Both the position numbers and the translations under genes were made by a program. A stretch of 64,000 bases of DNA from positions 120,471,551-120,535,550 of the forward strand of contig NC_079135.1 in the NCBI RefSeq assembly GCF_945859705.1, read 5' to 3'. Under the pieces are notes generated by a model. The model saw only the letters and a list, made by a program, of their open reading frames with translations, did no database searches and was not told the DNA's origin. Shown in pieces: positions 24,956 through 37,324 of the stretch (position 1 is the stretch's first letter; the number at the start of each line of letters is the position of its first letter). This stretch comes from Episyrphus balteatus. Its lineage: Eukaryota > Arthropoda > Insecta > Diptera > Syrphidae.

Positions 24956-27900
24956 ATTTTTTTTTTCTATATTAGAAATGTATGTCCAGCAATAATGGAC
25001 ACACAAAATGGATGTTCTTAGAAACCATAGAATGTTTTCAATCATGCTAGAGGTTTTAAAGATATGTATGTACCTACCTATAAAAAATATCACCATGAAA
25101 AGAATTTGTTGGGAAAACAATATTTTACAATTAATGAAAGTTTTAAAAATATCTAAAAAATATCTATAAGATCCGTTTTGAATAAATCATTGCATTTTTA
25201 CTAAACAAGGTTAATTCTGTTTCCGTAAAAAATAAAAAATCTTAACACATTTTTGGTCAGATCTCCATAATTTGATATTCTTTCTGATGTTTTTTATGTA
25301 TAAGATATAAGTTTTTAAAATGGCATATTCAACTGATTCCATTATTTGTTGATACAAAAAATATTTTTTTTTATCGCAAAACTTCGTAATTTGTATTTCG
25401 TTAAAATTAATAAATGAGCCATTTTTGTCACGATGACGACCAAATGAATGGGCAAGATCTAGTGACCTAAAACTTTTAAGCATTGCTGTGCTTGTAATTA
25501 GTTTTTAAGAATGAAAGGGACCTACGTTTTACTACCGATTCCGAACGGCAGATTTTGACTGATTGTTCAAAATGATTTTTTTGAAAATTTCTTTTTAAAT
25601 TTTAAATAGGTAATAAAAACAAATCGTGGGTAAAAAGAGGGTTGCTTCCAAAAATGTTTTTTTTTTTTAATAATTTTGTCAAAAGTAGACGTCCTATTGA
25701 ATAAAAGTCATTTTGAAAGTTGTAAATAAACATAATAGGTATCTAAAACTTTAAATTTTTAAGTCACTTTTTTGATACACCTAAAAAATGTCAAAAGACA
25801 AAATTTTGTTTTGTTTTTTTGTCTTTTTATTTTCAAAGAAAATATTTGATTTTGTTAAAATCTTGTGAAAATCTACATTTTTTATTTCTAGCAAAATATA
25901 AATGTTATTATTTTTTTTTTTGAAAAATTTAAAAATTTAAGAAATTAAGAAAAAAACTAACATTTTTTTGAAAAATCAAATTGTTTTTTTTTATCATTTT
26001 TTTCGTTTTGCAAAATATTTTTTTTTTAATTTTTGTGTTAGGTATTGATTAATGAATGCTTCAATTTGGCATATACAAACTTTTATTAATTTTTTTTTAA
26101 ACTTATTTAAAAAAAAAAATTAGTTTAAAAAAAGCTCTAACGATTTTGAAATTTTTTCCTGAAAATGCATCTTACTAAATGAAATTAATGAAATCGTTTC
26201 ATTTGATCATATATTATGCGTTATTTTATTTATTTTTGGGCTTTAATGATCATTAAGGTTGATCAAATTTATTAAATAAAAACAATAATTCATATTTTCA
26301 TCCAACGCAACGTTTCGCTAATATTTTCCAGCTTCCTCAGAGGTTAACATTTATTATCTTTTAACAATAATAACAATATAATTATAAAAGTGTATTTTTA
26401 ATATGATTTAATTTGGTCTATTGCACTTACTTTTTTTTTTAAATAAGCTCATTAATAAACACTTATTTGGAAAACAAACAAATTAAATCCATTTTGTGAA
26501 GCTCAATTTCAATTAAATGTTTTTTGTTTCCTTTGAAGAACGAATTTTTTTGTTTTCTTTATTTTTTTTTTCCATATACATTTACCAAATTTGAATATGA
26601 AAAGACCTAAGCAGTTTAAATTCTAAGAAAATTTCGTGCGACCCAGTTGTGCAATTTATTTAATGTACCTATCTTGATAGCACATCACATTGAATTGACA
26701 TTTTGACATTTTTTTGCAGAAGAAAAAAATCAACGCACAAATTACACAGTCGAATTATATTCCATTTTTTAATCCCATTTTATGAAATATGTAAAGTAAA
26801 AAACCCTTTTTCTCGACAACAAGTCAAAGGTAAAATTCACTACTCCATAAATCAATTGATAAAATCTTATTAAAATTATCAATCAATTTAAAATAAACAA
26901 GCTCAATTCTCTTTAAATTTTGTTGTTGTATTAAATTTTCTATCACGCTTTAAATAACAACGCACCTTCGAGTTATAACCCAATTAATTAAAAAAAGGAA
27001 TCAAGCCTTTAAGAAAAAAAGAACAAAATAATGATTGAACTCCAATAAGTTACAAACTTTTCCACTTGATTTAAATGAACGTTCGCTCGTCTTTGAAACT
27101 TTTTGATTTATTTGGAATAATTTTTTTTTATATTAATTAAGGTTAAAAGCTAATTATATTGAAATGAAATTGAACTAATTAAAAAGCTTGTAAAATTTTT
27201 TTTTTTATCTCAATGAACAATATTCAATTGAAATGTTTTTCTTTTTTTTTTTCTTCCAAATTAATATTGGCTGGTTAAAATTGACTTTCCACTGAATAAT
27301 AAGAACGAACAAAACAAAACCTATATTTTCCATTAGCTTTTAATTGGAAACGGCAAATCTACTTTAAATGAAATTCAAACTTTTCAGGGCAATTCTATAT
27401 ACATCGCAAAAGCGAAATAACAATTCTCAGATTTTCGAAACAAATCAGAATATTTATTGATTTTTTCAACCATCACTTTTCTGCTAAGGTTGTTTAATAG
27501 AACATTTCGGGAGAAAATCCTTGAGAATAGGTTATTTTTTTGAGATTGTTTAACATGGTTATGGAATTGGATTTGCTATTTTTTCTTTTTTCATATTTTT
27601 ATTAGTTTCTACTACTTTTTTTTTTATTAAAAAAAGGACACATTTTCCAATTTCATTTTTGTACCTTCATTTCCTTAAAAAGTGTTCAGCTTCAACACAA
27701 TTTACATAAATGTTGATTATTATCAGCTCAACCCTTGTTTTTTTATCAACATTTTTGATAAAAAAAAACTCAAAAGTAGGTACCTACTTTCGGTACGGGA
27801 AAAAATTGAAGAATAAATGTTTAGAACGTGACTTCATTACCTTTAAGGTCTCAAAAATACTATACTTAACCTATTTAGGATTGCATATGTCCTTAAATAT

Positions 27901-28421
27901 TCCAATTTGACACGTTTTCACTATAAAAATGTTTTTGAAACTTTCATTTTTATCCACAAAATTAAATCCTTAAATTTGATTTTTTATATAACACGAGGTA
28001 GGCTGTGTATAAGAGTATAGCTACATATATGTGATATATTAAATGTCAACACGATTCAGTTGTTTGGTTGAGTTCTCCTTTTTTGTTACAATTTTAATAT
28101 AATATACGTATATAGTATATCTACCTGATGTGGAATTTTTATTTACTCATTCGAGATAAGAATTCCAATTTCCATATGAAAAAAGTGAACAACCTTTCAC
28201 ATTCAAAGAGTGAACTAAGGTAGATATCATCCAGACTGGGAGGGTTTGTTATTTGATGTAAGCCTTCAAATACTTGGCATTTGTTACACTTGAAATACTT
28301 TTTATTGTAAGTTAAGTTGGTTGCTCTAAAGTGTCGTTGTCGTTGTCGAATCAAAGGCAAATACAAAGTCGAAAGTTCAAAACACTTTTGGAATAAAAAT
28401 ATTTCAATTGCGTTATATAGG
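24956..28421. other. AT-rich non-coding stretch with repeat traces
   Basis: No exon is recognised. At 26636-26662 the sequence cgtgcgacccagttgtgcaat matches one terminus of the 17050/41622 element, so a truncated copy may lie to its left. At 25670-25760 phrases such as agtagacgtcctattg are shared with 57970-58020. The rest is poly-T/poly-A-rich DNA. Confidence 0.4.
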
Positions 28422-28429
28422 GTGTCCAT

Positions 28430-29769
28430 TAGGGTGGGTCAAAAAAATCGAAATTCTTTTTTTTGAATTGGTACTCCGAAAAATCGATTGCTAGACCCCT
28501 CATGAATATACACACCAAATATGAGCTCTTTATATTAATGGGAAGGTCCTCCGCTTTGCAATTTTCCATTTTTACATCAAGCTTCTACTAAAAAAAAATA
28601 ATTTTTTTATTAATTGACTTTTTAGCAAATCTCTTTTCATATTCTTGTAGGAAATTGAACGCTCTACAAAAAAGGCCTTATACTCTTTTTTCGTTTATCT
28701 AACCGTTGAATAGATATTTGAGGTCCAAAAATTGAGAAAATCTTTAAAAATTCGTTTTTTGTTCTTAATTTTGTAACAAATTGAAAAATTATAATGATCA
28801 AACGCGCAAAACATATTCTTATTGGAAATTGATTGTTCCACAAAAAAGGTCTTATCAACTTTTTTCATTAATCTAACCATTCTAAAGATATTCGAGGTCA
28901 AAGTTAAAAAAAAATAATAAAAACATTTTATATTTTTAAAAATTTTCCAGCTCACTGAAAATTCATTATTTTCAATTTAGCAAGACGTATTCTTGTAGGG
29001 GCTTAAACGTTCTACAAAAAATCCCTTGGCATCAAATTGATTGCTTTAACCGTTTAGAAGATATTCGTATCCATATCGCAATGCATACGGGTCATAAGAA
29101 AACTATTGAAATCAGTGAGCATTGGTTTGGATACGAATATTTTCTAAACGGTTAAAGCAATCAATTTGATTCCACGGAATTTTTTGTAGAACGTTAAAGT
29201 CCCTACAAGAATATATCTTGCTAATTTGAAAATAATGAAGTTTCAGTGAATTAGAATTTTTTAAAAATATAAAATGTTTATATATTTTTTTTTAACTTTG
29301 ACCTCGAATATCTGTAGAATCGTTAGATTAATGAAAAAAGTTAATAAGACCTTTTTTGTAGAGCAATCAATTTCCAGCAAGAATATGTCTTGCGCGTTTG
29401 ATCATTATAAATTTTCAATTTGTTACAAAATTAAGAACAAAAAACGAATTTTTAAAGATTTTCTCGATTTTTTGACCTCAAATATCTATTCAACGGTTAG
29501 ATAAACGAAAAAAGAGTATAAGGCCTTTTTTGTAGAGCGTTCAATTTCCTACAAGAATATGAAAAGAGATTTGCTAAAAAGTCAATTAATAAAAAAATTA
29601 TTTTTTTTTAGTAGAAGCTTGATGTAAAAATGGAAAATTGCAAAGCGGAGGACCTTCCCATTAATATAAAGAGCTCATATTTGGTGTGTATATTCATGAG
29701 GGGTCTAGCAATCGATTTTTCGGAGTACCAATTCAAAAAAAAAAATTTCGATTTTTTTGACCCACCCTA
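28430..29769. mobile_element. hAT-like foldback element with 8-bp target duplication
   Basis: The element starts TAGGGTGGGTCAAAAAAATC and ends in its reverse complement, with arms matching over most of their 600-plus bp. It is flanked by the direct repeat GTGTCCAT (28422-28429 and 29770-29777). An 8-bp duplication and a TAGGG terminus are typical of the hAT superfamily. Each arm contains three imperfect tandem units of about 175 bp (left-arm starts near 28641, 28815 and 28990), each with attcttgta/tgg, a c-t-c/t-tacaaaaaa block and a taacc..agatattcgaggtc block. There is no transposase. Frames at 28664-28955 and 29274-29504 are artefacts of these units. Confidence 0.85.
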
Positions 29770-29777
29770 GTGTCCAT

Positions 29778-30740
29778 GAAGCCAATTTATTTGTACTTAG
29801 TGATATTGTAAAGGGCGTAATATTATTGTACAGAAAAAAAAAAAAAATATAAACACCTTGGAGATATACAGCTAAAACCTTGACAACGACAATGAGAGTC
29901 CATGGAAATGAACCCATTTGACTTTCAAAGAATTTTGTTTTTTTTTGAGTCACTTAAAATCCTTTAAAATTCCCAAAAAAAGAACAACAAGAGACTTTTG
30001 TTTGTGTTAAAAATGTATTTGAGTAGGTATATAGTAATAGTTTCAAAGCTTTTGTTAGTCCTTTTGTTTTTAATCCTTCAATATCAGATAAATAAAATGA
30101 TTGTTTGAGTTTTTAAGCTTAAATCGATTGGATATTAAGGAGGAATTGTTTTTTGATAGTTGACAAATCTGAAAAGATTAAAGACACATTGATTGATTTC
30201 AAACAATTTAATCTAAGATAAGTCTTTGAGTTTTACAATAAAGACGTCAAAGAAATCTAAAACAAAAGGCAAAAGATTATGTTTTGTATTAAGTTTAATT
30301 CTTTCATCAAGAATAAAATAAGGGTTTTTTTTTCAAGATAAAAAAAAAATCTGAGTTGCAAAGTGCTTCTATTTTATTTATTATGTTGCAACTTTAATGT
30401 ACACAAAGAGCTTCTTTTTTCCCCTAACTAATTTTGTATGCCTGGACCCTGGAGACAAATGAAAATATTTAATTTAATTGTTAGAATAATTTTTTTAAAA
30501 CAATTTGGTATATACAATTTTCAAACTACTCGTATTACAAACCAAACCCTAATAACAAAATTTCATGTTTTATTCCGACCCGTTTTTCAATTGTTTTCAT
30601 AAAAAAAGTTAATCATTTAAAAAAAAAATAAATTGCAAGTTGTTTAAATTTTTAAAACTTTTATATGTAAAATTGATAAATTTTTATTAAAAAACAAACA
30701 TAAAACAAAATATTTTCAAAGGAAAAAAAAACGACATGTG
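29778..30740. other. AT-rich non-coding stretch
   Basis: Nothing recognisable as a gene, RNA or bounded element is seen. Poly-A runs are at 29834-29848 and 30341-30349. Confidence 0.35.
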
Positions 30741-30741
30741 A

Positions 30742-30956
30742 CAATAGGTGGCCACACAATTAGGTATTGTTGAGATAAATCGGTTTTCTAAGCCATAAAC
30801 AGAACTGTACAAAAAAATTAAAGTAATGACATATTGCTTTACACAACACTTCTATGTAGGAAAAAAAAATCAAATAATTTTTGAGGGTTCAAATTAAAGA
30901 ACTAGGGACAAATTAGTGAAAATTTCAATCGGTCATATTCATTTGACCACCTACTG
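30742..30956. mobile_element. Possible small Tc1/mariner-like MITE
   Basis: The left end CAATAGGTGGCCA and the right end TGACCACCTACTG are near reverse complements. TA follows the right end, but the left flank is GA rather than TA, so a TA target duplication is only half supported. It is 215 bp with no coding capacity. Confidence 0.4.
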
Positions 30957-31009
30957 TAAATAAATTAGTGAGCTCCAATAAAAATATTCAATTTAATTTC
31001 TTTTGTTAA

Positions 31010-31524
31010 CCCTTTCGAACCCAAGGTATGAAAATCAATACTAAAAAATGTTTTTTTCGGTATTAACGGGTCAAAAACATCACAACTAAGAAATATGAAT
31101 AGCAAAAAGTTATTTTCCAAAATAATAAATAGCAAAACTAATGTGTTCCTCTCATTTTACATGTAAGTAACATGCACTGCCTATGACCACCAAAAAAAGT
31201 CGGAGAACTGAGAAAATAACTTTTTATGAAACTATAATGTATGCTACTTCTTCTAAGCAAAAAAACAAAACACTTTCTGCATTAAGATTTTTTATATCTT
31301 TTTTTCAAAATTATGACTATATTAAAAAAAAAAAAATGTGAATTTCAGTCCCTTTTTCTATAAAAAAACAATTAAAGGTATGATATTAAACTAACTTTTT
31401 TTAATAATCCAGTAACTAGGCATTATTATCTTTCAATTATAATCAATTCAAAATTGTTTAATTTAATATTTTTTACGAATTAAAAAAAAAATGTTACATG
31501 AGATTAACGCTGGGTCCGAAGGGG
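31010..31524. mobile_element. piggyBac-like MITE, copy 2
   Basis: Reverse-complement relative of 6249-6737. It starts CCCTTTCGAACCCA, ends TGGGTCCGAAGGGG and is flanked by TTAA at 31006-31009 and 31525-31528. It carries about 40 bp near 31215-31255 (ttatgaaactataatgtatg region) that copy 1 lacks, accounting for most of the length difference. Confidence 0.75.
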
Positions 31525-31716
31525 TTAAAATGATTTTATAGAAAAAAAATTTCAAAATCGTTAGAGCCATTTTTTTAAATACATTATGTTAATTCATAAA
31601 TAATTTTTTGAAAACAAAAAAAAATTAAACAAAGCTGGCATGCAATTTTATTGTTATAATTACTCAAAACCTAAATCCATTATTTCCCAAAAATTCAATT
31701 CGTTTTCAAAAATCAA

Positions 31717-33560
31717 GGGGCCCAGCCAAGTTGTCTAGCAACTTTGGCATTACACCCTTATTTCAACTCAGGCCATATTTGACCCCCTCTAACTTCTTTA
31801 CCATAGATTCCAGAAATTTCAAACTCGCTTCATTTTTTTAAGCTGGGTCAACAAAATCCTCACAAAGTTTCAGCTACTTAAGACGATGAGTAATTTCGGA
31901 GATATAAGTCTTCAAAATTGTAAAAACCCTAACTGACAGATTATAAAAATTATGAAGAACTTCCCGCTATTGCAGAAACTTGTAATTTGGCACAGTGATG
32001 GGTCTTGTGGTGCATACAAAGGAAAAAATTAAATTAAAAATTTTCAATTTGATAAATATCGTTTAAATTTAAGATAAACCAAGGAAAAATTAAAAGTTTT
32101 CAAAAAAAGTTAAATTTTGAAAAAAGGCTTTTTATACCATTTTTGGATGTTTTTCCTAATTTTGAATTTTTTTTGTTTGTTTTTTCTTGGTTTATCTTAA
32201 ATTTAAACGATATTTATCAATAAATGTTCAAATAAACTCAAAAGCTTTTGATTTTGCTCACAAAAAAGTTCAAAGAAGTAAGTCATTTAGACCTGCAGAA
32301 ATATGGTGTTTTACTTCATCTCAAAAATTCAAACCCTCACAACAGAAAAACTGCTTGATGAATAAGTCTGAAACTTTGCATATTAATTTCAGGTATATTA
32401 AGCTTCAATAATTAAGCCTCAGTTCAATCTTATCACCCATAGAAATTAAATAGCGGTAAATTTTCTAAAAAACCGTAAGAATGCCTATTTTGATAGCTTT
32501 TCTAAATTAAACTAAAAATTAAGAAAACAATTTGTTTAACAAAGCAAACTTAATTTCTTTGTAGAAAATTGAATGAAGTTTTTAAATGTGTCCTTGAATA
32601 TTCTGTACAGTGATCCGTTGTTGAGATATTGATAGTCAAAGTCAAAAGTATGGTTTTTGGTTTGATGACTTATATTGCAGTTAAAAAAAATCGTAGAAGT
32701 TTGAAACAAAATGAATCTTAAAGAGAGATAAATAGCCTTTTTAAAAACAACAATCATTTTTTCAGAAAAAATTTTCCCACTTTCTTAAGAGAAAAGTAAA
32801 AACAAACAAAAATTGGAAAATTTTTGTTTTTTAACAGTTCCAACGATTTAGCTATTTTACCGTTAGAAAGAAAATATTTTAACATTTAATCCTAAAATAA
32901 GAAGAATAGAGCTTTTACACGCTTTTTATTTTGTCATGATGCGATCATTTTTTACTGAGATACAGCCTATCGAATATCACTAAAAAAATCACGATTTTTT
33001 TTTGTTCCCTTAATTTTTTGGGCTAGTGTATTTTAAGAGCACTTCTGATTATCGTACAATCTAGAATCTTGGTGGAATGGTAGAGCTGGTAGTTATACAA
33101 AGGAAACAATTTAAAATTTGAGAATTAACCGCCCATTTTCGCTGAATTTTCATTAAATATCAGTGAGCGCATCTGATTCAATCTTATACATATAGCTTAG
33201 TAGAATCTTAAACAAAAGAAATATTTTAAAAATAAAGTCTCTTATGAGAAGGCGTTGTCCCAAACCCTAGATATTCGAAATATATAAAAGACTGGTAACT
33301 CATGCAATCACACTGACTTGAAAGAATTAGGAAATATCAAATGCTTGAGTATTTCTAGGTTAAGGTGCTAAAATAACCAAATAATATACATAGATTTTAA
33401 ATGTTAAAGCAATACCTTGCAAAAAATAGTAAAATCACAACAAAAACATAACTGTTAAATAAAGAGCCAAGTTCTCCTATTTTAAAATTATGCTGGCACA
33501 AAAAGTACTGAGATGTAAAAGTGTACCAAGTTCAAAGTTTTGTTATAAATTTGTATCAGT
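31717..33560. repeat. Composite repeat, copy 2, with extra internal DNA
   Basis: It begins caaggggcccagccaagtt and follows copy 1 (2229) through the actttggc..tacaccctta and gaacttcccg blocks. About 1 kb of other sequence then intervenes before the cttctgattatcg..ggtagagctggtag block (33040-33100) and the single hairpin arm (33420-33550). Within the extra DNA a 39-bp inverted repeat, gataaatatcgtttaaattt..., sits at 32051-32089 and 32181-32219. Confidence 0.65.
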
Positions 33561-35990
33561 TAAATTTTGATGGTTTATTTGGAAATTTTTCATTCTTGAA
33601 AACAGATGGCATATCGAATAGAAAAGTTACAAGTTCAGATTTTTTACAAAACCAATGTTTAAAGTCCAGCTCATAGATTCAGATATTAACAGTATTTTAT
33701 TCTATTGTTTCCTGAAAAATATTCGTTTAGAACACGTGGTCTCACTTTTTCCGATTTAAATTTAAATTAACTTTTCTTTGTTTTCTTGTATCCGTATAAA
33801 ATAATAGAAAACAAAAGAAAAACAAAAGTACAATGGATGATCTCCTGAATTAATTTAAATGAATTCAAATAATAAATGAGCATCGTTGAGGTTTCGTCTG
33901 GCCTTTTGTTGATAATCTCAATCTTCAAAACATAATATTTTTAGAAATTTTCGCAAAAGAAAATTCTTCCTAAAATTGAAAACTTGAAGACCCAAAGTTA
34001 TGACGTTCGTTGGTTTCAAAAAAGTCATAAAGATATGCGTCATCTTTTATGGTTTAGATTTTTACAAGAATTCTACGAGTAGGTTCCTACGAGTATAAAA
34101 TGTCAATTGAAAAAAATTAACTCACTTGTATTCCCCCAAGTACCATTAGGGTTAACTTTTTTTTTTATAGCACAAACTCTTTCATGATGCAAAAAGTGTG
34201 TTTGGTTAAAAGTTATGTAAACTTTATAATTGTTTTTGCTCCTTGGTAGAATGTTGAAAAAGTTTAAGGTAGGTAGGTAAGTCGTAGGAAGGTGGTGTAA
34301 AGAGAATGAGAAAGCTCTTGCGTTTGATAGAAGTGTTTTTACAGCTCATGTCGAGAACGTTTTCTTTTTTTTTATATGAAGACAACAACGATAAGAGAGC
34401 CAGGTTCAAGAGTATCCGTATTCAGTTTGTGGCATAAAACAAATTGCTTACTCCTGTCCTTTCCTCGTTTCGTGTCGTCTCGGTCGTCGGTGTTCTTTTT
34501 CCTGGTCCTTGTTCAAGGTAGGTATTAGGTTACCTGGGGGAACGAATGAATTCTTGTGTCCTTGCCACAAGGCTAAGTCGAGTCGTCCCCCCCCCCCACA
34601 CATAACGACTTTATGTGTATGAAGATTACGACGAGACAAGAGAGCACATTGAATTTAAATGCAAATAAAGGTAATTGGTAACTCACAGAATTTGAATGGA
34701 TGTTGTATATACGGTCTCTCCACTTTGTTCGAGGGTCTTAAGTTGAAATATTGCTTTTTAAGTGATGCTTGATGACTGGGGATTTGGTATAAAAGACCAA
34801 TGTGAAATAGTAGAGATAGAGAATTGTTGTTTTGTTAAAATTGTTTTGTAGACAAAAAAAAAATAAAAACATTTATTTCGGTTGCTCAAGCAGATTGATA
34901 AACAGGATAACTTAATGTGAACTACTTTTTGTCGGATAAAGAAAATATTATTCAACAATTTCGGTGGAATTAATTTGAATTTTATTTCAGAATTTTAATT
35001 GAGTTGGTCTTTTTTTTTTTGTTATCTTTTGACACGTGTCTGGTGGATTTCTCACTTTTTTTTTGTTTAACAAGAAATAAGAGAAAATCTAGTCGTTAGT
35101 TTAATGATGATTGTGAGGCAGCATTTACACTAAGTTTTTATGGTGCTATGCACAGTGCAGTTTTAATTAAAGATTTTAGTTTTATTATCTTTTTTACTTG
35201 CTAATTGCTGTCAAATAGTAGATGGAAGTGAAGATAGTCATTAAGGGAATTACTTCTCTGGAAGCAGTGAAACAGATTAGAAATTAAAATAAAAAAAACG
35301 CTGCTACCATAACTTTTCATTATGGTTCCTTCATGTTTTTGTCGACTGCAGTACGGACGCGAAAAAGTTAAAGGTATTCAATTATTTTAGAGTTACAAAC
35401 TTTATCTCGAATAACAAAAAAATACAGAATTTCGGACCACAAAGTTTTGAAATCTAGAATTTTGAAGTATAGAATAAATAAAGACTGAGTAACGTAAAAC
35501 TAAAATTTACAGCATCAATGTTGTAAATAGAGTTCCTTCGGCTGCTATCTATAGAATTTTCAGAATTCACATATATCCATCCAAAGTTGGAACAGTCTTA
35601 TTTCCTCACTTGGGTAGAATTCAGAAACTAAATTTGAAAATGATAGGAAATAATAGTAAAACAGAAACTTGTACGTCTCTTGAATAATATTTCATACATT
35701 TCATTATTTTACATTTTTTTTTTTTAAGTATCTATTGGAATATTGAGATGCATTCCTCACTTTATATTTTGAGAAATGTTCATTAGTTTAACATGAATGC
35801 AATTTGGAACGTAGGTCGTAGGTACGAAGAAGCATATAATTTTATACATTGTCTCTTAAGTCCCACAACAAGAATTTGAAATGCAGTTTTCCCTACTACA
35901 TTTGGTTCAGACTTTTAAACTCAATTTGAATTTATATTGCCTTTTTAATAATGTACAATATTGTGAGCTAGCTAAAATAAAAAAAAAAAT
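33561..35990. other. Non-coding stretch with a G/C-richer patch
   Basis: No exon is proven. At 34440-34640 the base composition becomes more balanced (tcggtcgtcggtg, a C9 run at 34587-34596, and a ttcaag|gtaggtatt donor-like site near 34516). It could be an untranslated first exon or promoter region, but no reading frame supports it. The rest is AT-rich. Confidence 0.3.
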
Positions 35991-36589
35991 CATGTGTGCA
36001 ATACACGCGTGGTAGAAGTGAAACCTTAAAAAAATCATTTTTCTTGCAAAAAAAATCGAAAAAGTCTACCTTTTTAAATCCACCCAAATATAATAAATTT
36101 TATATCACCCAAAAGCTTATTGTTTCAGCTCAAAATATTTATATCGACCATATGTCTATACAACATCTACAAAAAGAGGCTGGTCATCGGCAACAGATCT
36201 CTACAGGTGTTTTGAGGTATTATTAAATTTTTTTTCAATTTAAGATTGTGTAACTTTTAGAGCACCTACCGTTATGTGTGATATATCAAGTAAAAGGTTA
36301 TGTTATCAACATGCGTATTAAAGTTATATCAAATTTGTATGTGCACTAGATCAAAAGATATAACGTGTGTAGAAAAAGAACATCTTTGTACCGTTATCTC
36401 AGAATTTTGAATACGAAATTAATTGAAATTTTGTACAATTATAGTTTATTTAATTACCTATCTACAGTGCAAATTTCATTCATCTATCTATTAAAACAAA
36501 AAAGTTATAACAAGTTGAAGTCGTGTCGCGTTTTCGTTTCATCTTGTTTGAAATCACTACTATACTAAAGAAGTTTTCACTTCAAAAAA
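35991..36589 (+). repeat. Four-copy dispersed repeat, copy D
   Basis: Same orientation as copy A. It begins catgtgtgcaatacacgcgt and ends agaagttttcacttcaaaaa. It is shorter because the block around the atgtcgaaatttataactgagataacgg segment of copy A is deleted between acaaaaagag and gctggtcatcggcaacag. Open frames within it are repeat artefacts. Confidence 0.75.
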
Positions 36590-37291
36590 ACTATAAACAC
36601 TGGTGATAACAAACTTTCAGTAATGACAAGATTCTTATAAATGTTTTCAGTCTTAAATACACCTTTAAATAAATATTAAGTTGCCCAATTCTGATATTTT
36701 GATGCACTCGGAGTGCTTAAAAACCCAATCTAAAGCTTGAAGTGAATTTTTTAGAGCTCTTTAAAGTTCTTAGTCTTACTACACTTTCAGTACTGTAACC
36801 AATTTTTATTAGAAAATTAAAACCCAATCTTCTTATTTAGAAAAAAAAAAAAAAACAAAAATATCAAAAAATACATTGAATCCTAACGTTGACAGTGTTT
36901 TTAAGTATTCAATAACGACCTAAAGCCCGCTTAGGATTCAATATATTTATTAAAAGGTCACGAAGATAGAAATAATTATCAAAAAATACTTTTGTCTAGA
37001 AAACTAATTTTTTATACTTATACGTGTTTTGACTTTAAGAATTAAAAAAACTAAAGTATCTTCAAAATTTATCTAATGGATGCTTTAATCTAGGATATTT
37101 TTTTAAGTGCATAAACGGATATTGTTGGTGGTTTTATTATTTTGTCCCAGCAGCGTATGAATGGCCTATCTTCTCCGTTCAACAGTTAGCCTTGATTTGT
37201 TCAAACTTTAATGTAACTTTCAAACAATACATCTTCAAAGGCAAAATTCAATAGACTCAACACTCTTTTTGTTGTTTTACGTGTGTGCCCC
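36590..37291. other. AT-rich non-coding stretch
   Basis: Nothing recognised. A poly-A run is at 36841-36855. Confidence 0.3.
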
Positions 37292-37296
37292 CGTCA

Positions 37297-37324
37297 CACA
37301 GTGGGAAAAAAGTGGAAAAAACTC
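37297..37324 (+). other. 12-RSS-like terminus
   Basis: CACAGTG, a 12-bp spacer (ggaaaaaagtgg) and AAAAAACTC. The last four spacer bases (gtgg) and the nonamer are shared with the other terminus, so the ends match in sequence while differing in spacer length. Confidence 0.8.

Noticed and set aside
25211..25483. 90-codon minus-strand open frame with a G/C-richer patch nearby (25520-25555)
   Set aside because: No domain recognised. The adjacent patch looks like a dispersed repeat fragment, but I could not identify it.
28139..28429. 96-codon minus-strand open frame ending at the hAT-like element
   Set aside because: Its start overlaps the target duplication and no family is recognised; treated as chance.
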